Below are positions 20,795 through 30,617 of a stretch of 64,000 bases of DNA, piece by piece (the stretch's first letter is position 1; the number at the start of each line of letters is the position of its first letter). Origin of the DNA: Urophycis tenuis. Taxonomy: Eukaryota; Chordata; Actinopteri; Gadiformes; Phycidae. The position numbers and the translations under genes are program-made. The notes beneath the pieces are model-generated. The model did not search any database, had not been told where the DNA came from, and saw only the letters and a list, made by a program, of their open reading frames with translations. The stretch covers positions 124,001-188,000 of the forward strand of contig JAXIVH010000154.1 in the NCBI GenBank assembly GCA_036785325.1, in the 5' to 3' direction.

Positions 20795-22654
20795 TTACAT
20801 TTCTGGCTTTTTTGCCCAAGCCTTTACAAAAGGTCCATTTTCATAATTAGTCAGGAGACATGCAACAGTATAAAGTTGATTGATGCTTCCAAAAAGCCGG
20901 AGTGGAATCTCAGTGTCAAAGAACTTGTGTTCCTTAACCCTGCGTATGATGCGCTCCACATGCACCCTGAGGCGTGCAATGGACTGGGTCTCCCTGACCT
21001 CACAGGCAGACATCTGGGATCTGCCAGAGAGAAATGCCGGCCAAATTTTGCAAGGCACAAAGTCATCAATAAGGAAACCCCGGTCAACCATGATGGCCAT
21101 CCCAGGTCTCAAAAGGGTAAGAATTCCAGACTCTTGTGTGATCTGTTTGTCACTGATAGAGCCGGCATACAGTGCAGATATGAACGTGATTGCCCCATGA
21201 GGAGCAACTCCAATCAGCCCTTTGAGTGTACAATGGGACTTGTACGCAGAGAACACTTCACTTTGGAGAAGCGGTGATGGAGGGCACTGGCACCTCAGCT
21301 CAGTGCAGTCCAGGATGACTGTGGTGTCTGCATAGTCCTTGAACTCTGCTGGCAAATGTTCCCTAATTTGTTCCTCTGGTATCCAGATCCTCACTGACCC
21401 TAGCACAGTGTACAAAAAATTGCTCCAGGTTGTGATGATACGGCTGACTGTGGACTGGTGTACACCATACCGGTCAGCAAGGTCGCGTTGTTTTGAACCC
21501 AGTGCAAGATAGTTCAGAAACATGAACATCTCGTCTATGGGCTGCAGGGAATGAGTCTGTTCAAAACAAATGAAACATCAAAATAAGTTGAGGCAAACAT
21601 AATCAGAATCAGAATAAGAATTATTTGTATTGCCAAGTAAGCTTACGCCTACTAGGAATTTATTTTGGCGAATGGTGCAGACAATAAACATAAAACAATA
21701 AACACAATAAGTACTTAGAAAAAACAATATATAAATTATATTCAGCCCTGATCTTACAGTCCTGTAATTCTATCAGCCCTGATCTTTGTCAAAATCTATT
21801 GTATTACCCATGGACATTATTATTACGACCCTTAAAAAGAGTAGGCCTACTCACTGCAGTGGAACTGGGCTCTGTGAAGGTGCCTCTCTGTGCTTGTGTC
21901 ACGCTGACCATAGATGGCAGCGAGGGCTCTACTAAGGCCCAGAAGCGCATGAGGAGGTCATAGGATGCAAACCCAAATAAATACAATTCAGATGTTACCA
22001 TTTACAAGTTGTATCAGTGTCTAATATGAACTTAATACGACAAATAGCCTAGCCTATATGCTGGACATCTTACCTTGTGAAAAACCGGATGTCTCTGTCT
22101 GAGCCAGCAAAACGGTGAATGCGAAATCGCTGCTTCATAGTGAGCTTCTCAACTTGTTCCCTCAGCTGGAGGATTTCTTCTCTGAGAGACAGATTTTCCG
22201 AGAGAGCCAAGACGACAACAGCGGGATCCAGAGCCGAAGCATAGTCGTGTTCCCCGGGGATTCTACCATCCTCCCCGCCCGGTGTTTCATCCTCCGTCGG
22301 ACGCTCTCTCCTCTCCCAAACCCCCGGTCTCGAAAGAGGAACGGAGAAATTGTTCCATTGAAACAACGCCGGAACCGCTCCCTTTTTTAACAGCCGCCGC
22401 CCTGTTTCGGACCCTGGCTCACGGACATCCTCTTTTTTAAAATGCAGGCTACAAACTCTCGTATGGGGAGTAACTGTAAAGTCATCTCTCCGGATAGCGA
22501 CAATCCATTTACGTTTCGTTTCCGCATCAGAGGGAAAAGTGTGAAAACTAAGGACTGTGTTGTACTTCATGGAGGCTTGACACAACGGCACACAGCAATG
22601 TTCACCTGAAGTACTCATTGATCGCTGAAACTTGAACTTCATTCTCTGAGACAT
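20795..22654 (-). pseudogene. THAP-DDE transposase of the ISL2EU element (three exons)
   Basis: Exon 1 (22654-22074) begins MSQRMKFKFQRSMSTSGEHC and carries a full THAP finger: CCVPLCQ, KRKWIVAIRRDDF, TRVCSLHF, then a leucine-rich coiled coil (ENLSLREEILQLREQVEKL). Exon 2 (about 21978-21855) reads YDLLMRFWALVEPSLPSM. Its expected acceptor AG is not seen (TTTATTTGGG instead), a possible splice mutation. Exon 3 (21556-20795) has a helix-turn-helix (LADRYGVHQSTVSRII) and the DDE_Tnp_4 triad: VILDCTELRCQ, IMVDRGFLIDD and RVHVERIIRRVKEH. Apart from exon 2's acceptor it is open throughout, so the pair may have been active recently. Confidence 0.82.
21598..21720 (-). repeat. LINE 3' tail fragment
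   Basis: AATCAGAATCAGAATAAGAA then TTGCCAAGTAAGCTTACGCC. Read on minus this is a LINE 3' end with an AATA-rich tail. A better-preserved sister lies at 23688-23760. Inserted in a transposase intron. Confidence 0.6.
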
Positions 22655-22751
22655 TGTTGCAACTATGGCAACAGTATGGCCAGCGGAAGTTAACGGGCCG
22701 ACTGAGAATTTAGCGGAAGTGCGTCACACTCACCGTGTGCATATAGCGTAT

Positions 22752-23404
22752 TGGCAATCAAAAACCAAATAATGAAAAATTGACTGGTTATTTTGTTTTT
22801 TGTTTTTTTATTATAACACCAAAAACAAAAAAATGCCTGGTTTTTCATACGTCAATATTAGGCTCAGATCAAAAATACAAAATGGAAAAATGGGCACCAG
22901 GACAGAATTTGATTTTAATACTTAATTGGTCGGGTTTGCGTGACCCAGAAATGACTGTGCGCGGCAGTTTGGGTAATGTGGCTACTATGGCGGCGCTAGA
23001 GCCACACGCTATTTTGATCAAGGACTCGTTTCACAGCGGTTTGACACCTGTCCATATATATATATACAGTCTATGTTTGACACACACCGAAATATCCTGC
23101 ACGTTGCAGCAGATGGGTATCCTGCAATGCTCGGAAATGAGCGTCAGAAGATTCTGTGCTCGGCATGATCTGAGGAGGAAAAGAACTATGACGGACACGT
23201 CATCGTTCGATCTATACTAAACACGACCAATTAAATATTAAAATCAAATTCTGTCCTGGTGCCTGTTTTTCCATTTCGTATTTTTGATCTGAGCCTAATA
23301 TTGAAATATGAAAAACCAGGCATTTTTTCGTTTTTGTTGTTATAATAAAAAAACAAAAAACAAAATAACCAGTCAATTTTTCATTATTTGGTTTTTGATT
23401 GCCA
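22752..23404. mobile_element. Foldback/MITE with ~185-bp TIRs and AT duplication
   Basis: The ends TGGCAATCAAAAACCAAATA and the inverse enclose 653 bases. The arms stay nearly complementary for about 185 bases, down to ACTTAATTGGTCG. The site is flanked by AT at 22750-22751 and 23405-23406, and removing the element restores the ISL2EU TIR. The centre includes a short open stretch ending RFCARHDLRRKRTMTDTSS, possibly a transposase helix-turn-helix scrap. The superfamily is undetermined. Confidence 0.88.
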
Positions 23405-23438
23405 ATTGAAAATGGAAAGAACGAATGATACACGGATT

Positions 23439-24300
23439 TTCTATATATATATTGCATTATTGTATTCATAGTATGCTCTTAAAAGTACAAGTTATCCAAA
23501 AAGTTACTTAAGTAAATGTAAATCGTTATTACCCGCCTCTGATAGCACTTACTAATTTCTCAGTATGTGTCTAATATGACGTTAAAACTTTCTACATTCT
23601 TTTCTGCATTGATTTCCTAATCCTCGTTATAAAATCATTGCAACAGGGATCTTGAATTATGACTTTATTTATAGATCAAAGTCAGATCAGAATCAGAATC
23701 AGAATTCGATTTATTGCCAAGTAGGTTTGCACCTACAAGGAATTTGTCATGGTGCAATTGGTGCAATAGAAAGCAGTATTAAAAAAAATGAAATGAAATA
23801 AAATAAAAATAAGATAAAGTGGTGTAAAATCACATTGCAACAACGATAACAACAACAACAATAAAAGTGGCAAGGTAAAGCGTCTACCCTCATCAATTGT
23901 TGACAACTAGCCTACATTATGGAAAAATCAGGTAGCCTCTTCACTTGGGCTACAGGACATTTCTATTGCAGAGTAAACTCTGAACTGATGCGCGTTCCCG
24001 TCGAGGGCAGTCGTTTTTCGGAGTCCCTTTTCGGCACAACATATGCTCCACACAGTCGACCCCAAATATGAGCTACTGAGCCAAGAGGAACCCTTTTATT
24101 TATTTTTGCCTTATTTTAAGGTTTGCACTTTAAGCCCAAGTGAAATTCGTGTTGGCTTGTTGTTTTTGTGTCAAATAAAAAAAAAAAGCTTTTTTGAATG
24201 ATTTCCTTGTTGTTTCCAGTTTTGTTTTGTTTTAAAGGAAAAAAAATCGATTAGAATCGTAAATCTGATATATTGTGAAAAAATCGGAGATTTTATTTTT
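23439..24300. other. hAT interior with a LINE tail, no gene recognised
   Basis: Contains a LINE 3' tail at 23688-23760 (GAATCAGAATCAGAATTCG then TTGCCAAGTAGGTTTGCACC) and A-rich sequence to 23870. The rest is the AT-rich 3' region of the enclosing hAT. Confidence 0.5.
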
Positions 24301-24572
24301 AGGCCATATCGCCCAGCCCTACTGCAAGGACGAGTCTGTTACACATTGCAACGTTAACGAGTAAGAAACTTAACAAAGGCATCTGCGAGGACAACTACGT
24401 CCCTTTTTCCAGTTTTCAACATCTGTCGTTTCTACAACCACAGACGCATTTGACTGACGGTCACCAGTTAACGTGGTCACAAGTTAATACGGAACACCGG
24501 CAAACATACCTAAATAATACCTTGGGTACCCAATGGGTTAATGAGTCAAACGGTGCAGGCCTGATACGAAGC

Positions 24573-25600
24573 TCGGGATCGTAGGAGCCACACACACCGA
24601 GGCTACTTTGCGCCCCTGCGCCGAGAACACAGGAACCTTTCCACCAGCACCAATGGCCGCCGTCCTCGATGGAAAGGGTAGACGTCCACCGAACAGCCCA
24701 CCGACATGTCCGGGAATCCGAGTAGTCCGCTGGACTCTTCCGTCCCCCGGTCCTCGTGCGTGCAGCCGAGCAGTCCAGACGATGCGCATCCAAGGCGTCC
24801 GAGATGGAGACCTTGAAGTCCACGACTAACAAACTAGCTCTAGCCGAGTTAGCTTCCTGACGCACTTCGGTGGCTCAGTCCGAGTTTTCGAAATAAAGTA
24901 ACCTAACACAACTACACTACTGTGCCATGCTTCCGTAAGAGTCACTAGTCGTTCCTCTTACCACATTAACAACCATCATGATTTACTGAGTGTTTTACCC
25001 AAGTAACATATAGCTGTGTCACGGAGCTCATCTCAAAACGTCTTGTCATTTTTTCGCCTTCTCCTTCCTCTCGTCCTCGTGCCCGCTACGTTCCCCTCGT
25101 CCCACGTGACACCTCACCTTTCACTCGTTTCTCATTGGCTGAGAAATTAACAAAATGCAAACTTTACATTCGAATTTACTCTCATGCAGTATTGAAAATA
25201 AAACATTCTTAAAACATTCCCAACATCATGAATGTAGTGATAAAGAAAACAAAATACAATTTACATCATGTAAATAACTCAACACCTTAACTCAACCATG
25301 AAACTCTATTCAATATGCCATATCAAACATATACATCGTTTTTAACCTTTTAAGTCCTATTTATTCTATTAATGAACTTATTCTATATGTGCTTCTATTC
25401 ATAATATTTATTAATTCCTATTTATTAATCAATGAACTTTTAATTGTCAGGCCTAAATTTCCATAGGGCTACAAATCATATTAATAATAATGATCATAAT
25501 TATGACAATTATCATAAGTATGATATTTATATCAGGTTTCCTTTCAGGGTGGATGGGCTTTGTGTTTGAGTGGCTGTGGGTCGTGTTGTACTTTTAAAGA
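24573..25600 (-). repeat. Duplicated ~1-kb segment, copy 1 (inverted relative to 49798-50748)
   Basis: Read on minus, this matches 49798-50748 along its length, including CAGGAAGCTAACTCGG, a GGTGAGGTGTCACGTGGGAC block and the phrase ACTCAAACACAAAGCCCATC. Short open frames shared by both copies (DGGHWCWWKGSCVLGA) show no known domain. It may be the body or leader of an unidentified element. The copies have diverged by scattered substitutions and small indels. Confidence 0.75.
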
Positions 25601-25639
25601 CCATGTGGTTCTGTTTTATGATGACCTGACGGGTGATGA

Positions 25640-26200
25640 CCTCCTCCTGTGACTTTGTATTCACATCATGGAGAAGAACCGACCCTCCTGTGACTTTGTA
25701 TCTGTAACCCTCTCTCTCTCACTCTCCAACGACCCGCTACTCTGCGTTGTGTTCTCTTTTTGGTGGGCGGCTGTGTGTAGAATGAATCCACACGGGAGAT
25801 GGAGGTGTTCTGAAATGGTGGCGAGATGTTGTTTGTTTTTCAGCAGTCTATAAGGTTGATGACGTACATTGAAAATAAAATGGCATCAAACGCTAAACAT
25901 GCATCAACCCTTGTATGTATGTGTTGTATGTATCATTACATGTATCAGTGTATGTATGTGTGTGTTGTATGGATCATTACATGTATCAGTGTATGTATGT
26001 ATCATTACATGTATCAGTGTATCAGTTATTTATCACCAGGTCTCGTGCGTCATGATTTGAAGCCGTCGATCACGTCGGCAATTGCCCGCCAGTGACATCA
26101 CGACTGGAAACGCGATGCGTTCAAATAACGGTTCAGAGAGCTGCTGAGAGGCAGCAGAATGCAGAACTCACTGCAGTCTGCGGGCCGAGCCCTCGACGCC
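25640..26200. other. No gene recognised; ATGTATCA-rich microsatellite
   Basis: Between about 25913 and 26030 the sequence repeats TGTATGTATCATTACATGTATCAGTG variants. The rest is unique by eye. Confidence 0.5.
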
Positions 26201-26201
26201 A

Positions 26202-26930
26202 CTAAGATCTCCACGGCTTCGGAACACAAGCGGCTGCAACACAAGATGAAGACAAGGGGTCCCTCTGACCGCTGCAGCCCTGTGTCACTCCTATAACAAC
26301 ACGTCCGTTCCTCTGTACCTCCCAGTAACAGCGGCCAGTCAGACCCTCTCTACACAACACCTGGTGCCTGGAGTCAAATCTCTCTGGGTGATCAGTGATA
26401 GTGAGGAGATTGTTGTTGATGCCGAAGAACAAGAAGTGCCAGGAACTCTATATAGTTTAAGCTGAAGTTGTTTATTGGTCTCGTACGAGGAGAAGCAGAG
26501 GTTTTCATCGAGCAAGAGATTTGTGTGTGAATCGTCCTCAGTGCCTTCTGCCTGCTCCCGGAAACACAGTTTATTACATACAAGTCTCAAACCGGAACAG
26601 CATGACAGGAGTGTCCCATTCTGATTGGCTTATAATGTATAAACATTACATGTTACTAAGCAGATTTGACATGACGTAGGTGTATTCTTTAATCACTTTA
26701 TGTTATGTCTCCAAGTTCCAGAGAGCCAGACTTAAAGTCGCCAAGAGGAATACAATCTTCACTATGTCCTTCTTCAGAATGTCAGATCAACCTAACCGTA
26801 CCATTGCTAGATAATATTTTTCCTAACAATCAGGATAGCACTGCTGCTCTCTAACCAGCATCACCTTTCTATTGTCCTCGGACAGAGAGAGTCCTCTGTG
26901 GGCTGTGTTTGGGTCCAGTGTGGGTTCACA
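26202..26930 (-). pseudogene. PRY/SPRY (B30.2) domain relic, interrupted by a solo LTR
   Basis: On minus, the frame reads CEPTLDPNTAHRGLSLSEDN, then QQCYPDHPERFD, then QVLCREGLTGRCYWEVQRN and VVIGVT. These are the LDPNTAH, HPERFD and GRCYWEV landmarks of PRY and the start of SPRY, as in fish TRIM and NLR receptors. A solo LTR (26396-26828) with its CTGAT duplication cuts the domain at the CYPD codons; removing it restores the frame. After VVIGVT the sequence diverges and stops at 26202, so most of SPRY is lost. It is the clearest host-gene relic in the window, but the parent (TRIM or NLRP-like) cannot be told. Confidence 0.78.
26396..26828 (-). mobile_element. Solo LTR, 433 bp, with 5-bp CTGAT TSD
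   Basis: On minus it starts TGTTAGGAAAAATATTATC and ends CTCACTATCA, giving TG...CA ends. Flanks are CTGAT on both sides (plus-strand ATCAG at 26391-26395 and 26829-26833). A CCAATAAACAAC poly(A) signal fixes the orientation. A second, damaged copy is at 49068-49797. No internal retroelement genes remain. Confidence 0.9.
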
Positions 26931-26975
26931 GGTAGAGGGAGAACAAGACATATTAGGCTGCTGAACCATTATTGT

Positions 26976-28737
26976 TCAGAGGGACATGTAATGTCCATAC
27001 ATCACAGCAATGTCATGGATTATCCGTCCTAATGGCCCTTTGCACTCCTTACGGGCAAGCCACGCATGCCATTCAATAACTCTGAGATGGTCCACCAGTA
27101 ACTGCTCTGTACGATTCCCCTTGAGTCGACACACATTTTCCTTAACAGTTTTCCAGGCCCTCTCAATGTGCTGAGTATGTGCACCTGTTTGGGCATCGAC
27201 ATATGACACACTGTGATTGACAGTGAAATGGGGATAACCTAGCTGAGGTAAAGCATTGCGATAAGCCCGCCACTCATCACTTATTATTGCAGATCCCACT
27301 TTATTTAACATGTTGAGCTATAAGTGGCACCAGACCTCTCCTTCTCTCGACTAAGCGAAAAACAGGCTTTGCATGTCTTCTCCCTCTCCGGTTCACACCT
27401 AGCATCCCAAACACCCACTTCTTCCTCTTCCAGCCACCAGCCATTCGTTCCCGTCCGTACTGTTGAAAACATGAAATATTAGGAATTATTCTTCTTTAAC
27501 AAAATGAATAATCTGTCATTCAATGTAATTTGTGTTATTATCTTGATAATAGTGCTTGCTGCTTGCCTTTCTTTTGTGTCTGAAGTGGCTCTCATCAACA
27601 GTGACAAACTGCTGCCGCCCCCCAATGTACTGTCCTCTTGCTTTCTGATATCTGTCCATCGCAGTAGTGCACACATCTTGCAGCTTTTGAGCCATCTTGG
27701 ACAGGGTTGCTGAGCTACTAGAAATGTCATCATTGATCATGTCCACTTGACGTAGACGCAGGCCTTGTGCAAATCTGATAGAACAAGGCAAATAATTATT
27801 ATACCACAGTTCTTTTGATCTTTTTGGTTTGATACACAAAGATTGCATCTACTGCACCCCAGGATATGACAAAAACAGCAATAATGATGGAAAATATGTT
27901 TTGTGGTATTTTCTAAAGAGCTCTGTCAATACATTTGGGACTAATAATACTGTAGGATATTTGTAAAGTCCTATGTCTAATATAAATTGCCAGAGCCTAC
28001 AGATTGAGAGAGCCAATTGCCATTGAGCTTCAAGAGGCAGGGTCAGACACTCATGTTGCTCCACCAGGCCTAATGCTGACCAACACAGCATCCCATAATA
28101 ACAACAGCAATTAAACATATCTCCATCATTAAACTGTTCAAGCTGTAAATTACACCTTTCAGCAAAATATATCACAAAAGTGAAATAACTCCAAGCACCT
28201 GTTATCATCATGAGTCTAGAGATGCTCAATAACATAATGATCACAAGATTTACTACATAGTCTACAGTTATTGTTTATGACAGCATAGTTATACAGTATT
28301 TCTATTGAAATGAACCCTTTTCATCATAGACAGACTAAAATCATATACCTCCTGTACCTGTACCTTTACCTGTACACAAAGCGCATCCAGTTGAAGAGGG
28401 AGACCTTTGACTTGCTGCATATAGATTTGTGTCTAATTGACCTCTTCAGTTTCCTCCCTCTGTAGTTATGGTGTTTGCAAACCCTGAAGATATATACAAA
28501 TAAAGTCACAACGTTTTGACGTGTTGTGATCTTGTAGATTAGTATTAAGTAGTGTATAGTAGTGTATTTCAGGAAATGAAAGTTTACATGAATTAAGATA
28601 TAGTGGGCACTCTTAATAGCTCACAATTAAATACATTTCATTTCATGCAATAAAAATAAAACTTACCATGCATAGTTGTCCCCACAAAGTGATTCCTTAA
28701 ATTTAATCTTGTGTTTGCATTTTTCTCTTGCATCCAT
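26976..28737 (-). pseudogene. Merlin-type (IS1595/ISXO2-like) transposase, four exons
   Basis: Exons on minus: 28737-28667 (MDAREKCKHKIKFKESLCGD), 28483-28370 (VCKHHNYRGRKLKRS ... SLFNWMRFVYR), 27774-27567 (RFAQGLRLRQVDMINDDI ... FVTVDESHFRHKRK, with the first catalytic Asp and an apparent GC donor) and 27459-26976. The last exon reads ERMAGGWKRKKWVFGMLGVN, slips frame by one near 27307, then ISDEWRAYRNALPQLGY (Asp), VNHSVSYVDAQTGAHTQHIE, RAWKTVKENV and GPLGRIIHDI. The HTQHIERAW stretch carries the third catalytic residue in this family. Only the single frameshift clearly breaks it. TIRs were not located. Confidence 0.8.
27775..28369. other. Merlin intron, no other gene recognised
   Basis: Large intron between the second and third Merlin exons. 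An open frame at 27849-28244 on minus shows no domain. Confidence 0.45.
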
Positions 28738-29067
28738 TTGATTATTTCTCTGTCTTCTTTTAGATTTTTTTTTTTGTCATCCTTCCTTGCAAGTCAGGAA
28801 TTTATGAGATAACATAGAGCAACACTTAGGTGAAAGTACATATATAAAAACAAAAACAAAAAAAGAAACAACAACCAGAATAATAAGAGTTTCTCCATCT
28901 TATCAAGAGTTAGCCCAGGTTATTTCACTATTAAGCATGGTTCAAAAATACAAATGCAGATGTACAATTCACACAGAATAAAGTCAAATATCAAAAGACA
29001 AATTATTTTAGATCACTGCAAGGGACTACCCATAACTACGCCTCGTCGGCTGCACTCCACACATTAC

Positions 29068-29286
29068 TTAAATCTGCACTCTCCATATATTCCATAACAG
29101 CATGTTTTGAAATAATGATAGTTTCCCTTTTATAATATATGTTATCTTCTCCATAGGTAAAGTTGTGGATATTTCCTTAACCCAGTTGATGAGTTTTGGT
29201 TTGCTGGTGCTCCTCCATGAGAGTGCTATGATTCTTTTTGCAAGCAGTAAGCATAAATCCAGGGCAGTGATTATTTTTCTAGACAT
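29068..29286 (-). pseudogene. C-terminal scrap of an L1/Tx1-type LINE ORF2
   Basis: The minus-strand peptide LCLLLAKRIIALSWRSTSKP then INWVKEISTTLPMEKITYII resembles the end of ORF2 in fish L1/Tx1-group retrotransposons, where an AKK-ILxxWK motif precedes an MEKITY motif. Nothing of the reverse transcriptase core is present, so this is a fragment. The 300 bases on its 3' side (28770-29067) are AT-rich and may be its UTR. Confidence 0.6.
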
Positions 29287-29435
29287 GTGGTTCTAGCTAA
29301 TCAGCTACTAGCCTCTGCTAAGCTACTTCCTGGACTACTCTCAGCTGCTGTTACATCTCATCTCCTCTGTGGACTATCGCTCCTGCTACTCCAGGCTCCT
29401 TCTCCACCACCACCCCGCACACCCATCATCTACAC

Positions 29436-30013
29436 CAGTGTTTCTCAACCTTTTTTCAGTCGTGGCACCCTTTACATGAATGAAAAATCTCAAGGCACCC
29501 CAAACTTTTTTTTTAATGTAAATTTTGATAATGGAAATAAAGAAATGTTGTGGAATTAAATGTCATTCCAGCTCTGTAAAACAAGTTAATGACTCATTCA
29601 TTACGTCAAAACAAACTTGATTTTTTCCCCCCCAAAAAAGATGAGCCTAGTAAAGATAGACAACACAAATAATTTTTCTCTAAATTACACCGCACTTATA
29701 TCATTAGAATACACAGTCTTGAAGACCAACAAAATGCATAACGCATATAGCATCATAGGCTACTACAACTACACACACACACACACACACACAGGAGTGT
29801 GACTTCATCTCAGTAAGAGACTTGGGCCTGGGAGGATGCACACAATCGCTCTATTCTCGCAGGAATGGATGACAGACACACACGTAGCTCCTGGTCCACA
29901 GCTCTAAGGCGCTCTCTGTACCTGTTCTTGATGCAAGTTAAGCTCGAAAAGCTCAGTTCACACAAATATGTCGTGGCAAAGGGTAGCAGTATGTCAACTT
30001 CGGCGTTGGAAAA
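29436..30013 (-). pseudogene. hAT element remnant with the dimerisation-domain C-terminus
   Basis: A hAT-like end CAGTGTTTCTCAACC lies at 29436. On minus, from about 30013 to a TGA at 29810, the frame reads EVDILLPFATTYLCELSFSS, then NRYRERLRAVDQELRVCLSS and IPARIERL. This is the C-terminal hATC dimerisation region of the ZBED5/GTF2IRD2-like branch. The rest of the transposase and the other end are absent. A (CA)n run lies at 29771-29793. Confidence 0.7.
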
Positions 30014-30327
30014 CTATTTTCTCTGTGTGGCAGTAAATGACGGACCCCGAGCCGATTTGGAAGCCGAGCCGATCTGGTTCCTACACCGGAATGATAACAG
30101 AGAGCCACGACATCTATAATTAACTCGTGATGATTTAACCATTTCGTTTATTTTACCATTTTAAAAGATAATCTGTTATACCTTTATATCCAGCTGATTG
30201 TGGCAGCGCAGCTTTTACCAGCTTGGGTCATACATTCACTCCCAGTCTGTTATCGCCGTGTCTGCAGACTCGCGAGACTCACTGCCAAACAGAGCGTGGG
30301 CTTGGAACAGGCGGAATTCCTGCGCTA

Positions 30328-30551
30328 ATGAAGCTAAGCGAAAGTTCAGACAGGAAGACTATCTCCCTAAGCACACCTCCTTGTCTCCTCCCACTTCTCC
30401 TGCTATCCTCTTGCTCCTCCTCCTCCTTCTATCAACCAATCCCAGTCTGCCATCACCTCTCTCCTCCTCCAATCAGTAATCAACCGTCAAATTTAAAAGT
30501 GCTCTCCTTCTCCTAGCTGTCATCCCGCTGTCATTCAGCAAATCTCGGCAA
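30328..30551 (+). repeat. Ngaro split direct repeat A1 (5' end, promoter region)
   Basis: Starts ATGAAGCTAAGCGAAAGTTC and runs to CAGCAAATCTCGGC, matching 34870-35093. It is C/T-rich (CTCCTCC runs) and lies 70 bases upstream of the ORF1 ATG, so it should contain the promoter. Confidence 0.9.
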
Positions 30552-30617
30552 TCGTACTCGCATGGCGTTGTTCTCTCTTACCTCTGCTGCTTCCTGATCT
30601 TCCTCGCCCGCCTGATC

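Larger units (their letters stand above)
18175..23438. mobile_element. ISL2EU-type DNA transposon with YqaJ and THAP-DDE genes
   Basis: Inverted ends AATCCGTGTATCATTCGTTC (left) and its complement (right, ending 23438) extend about 35 bases. The right TIR is split by a foldback insertion (22752-23404); removing it restores the match GCATATAG...ATTGAAAATGG. Inside, a spliced SWIM-YqaJ nuclease gene runs on plus and a spliced THAP-DDE transposase gene runs on minus, tail to tail. That gene pair is the signature of ISL2EU (IS4EU) elements in eukaryotes. The flanking duplication is not clear (expected 2 bp). Confidence 0.82.
6977..24321. mobile_element. hAT element (~17.3 kb with nested insertions)
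   Basis: The left end TAGGGCTGGGCGATA (6977) is the inverse of the right end TATCGCCCAGCCCTA (24321). Both sides carry the identical 8-bp duplication CTGCAAGG (6969-6976 and 24322-24329), the hallmark of hAT transposition. A BED zinc-finger ORF lies near the left end. The catalytic part of the transposase is not visible; the interior is filled by a satellite, Harbinger, Ginger and ISL2EU sequences. A right-end AT-rich tail with AATAAA near 24170-24180 looks like the old 3' UTR. Confidence 0.9.
5384..24502. mobile_element. Large foldback (long-TIR) element, split by a hAT insertion
   Basis: The left end CCGGTGTTCCGTATTAACTT (from 5384) is mirrored at the right end (24483-24502). The inverted similarity continues inward: 5384-5835 is matched by the reverse of 24330-24502 plus 6590-6976. 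The match crosses the hAT insertion exactly, showing the two right-hand pieces were once contiguous. Without the hAT the element is about 1.8 kb with arms near 450 bases and a tandem-repeat centre (5988-6320). No ORF of its own is recognisable and no clear TSD is visible, so the superfamily is unknown. Confidence 0.75.

Noticed and set aside
20876..21277. Plus-strand ORF of 133 codons
   Set aside because: Shadow of the DDE transposase exon on the opposite strand.
24461..24865. Protein-coding gene shared with 50466-50750
   Set aside because: The similar open frames lie inside the duplicated non-coding segment, their ends differ between copies and they lack any domain.
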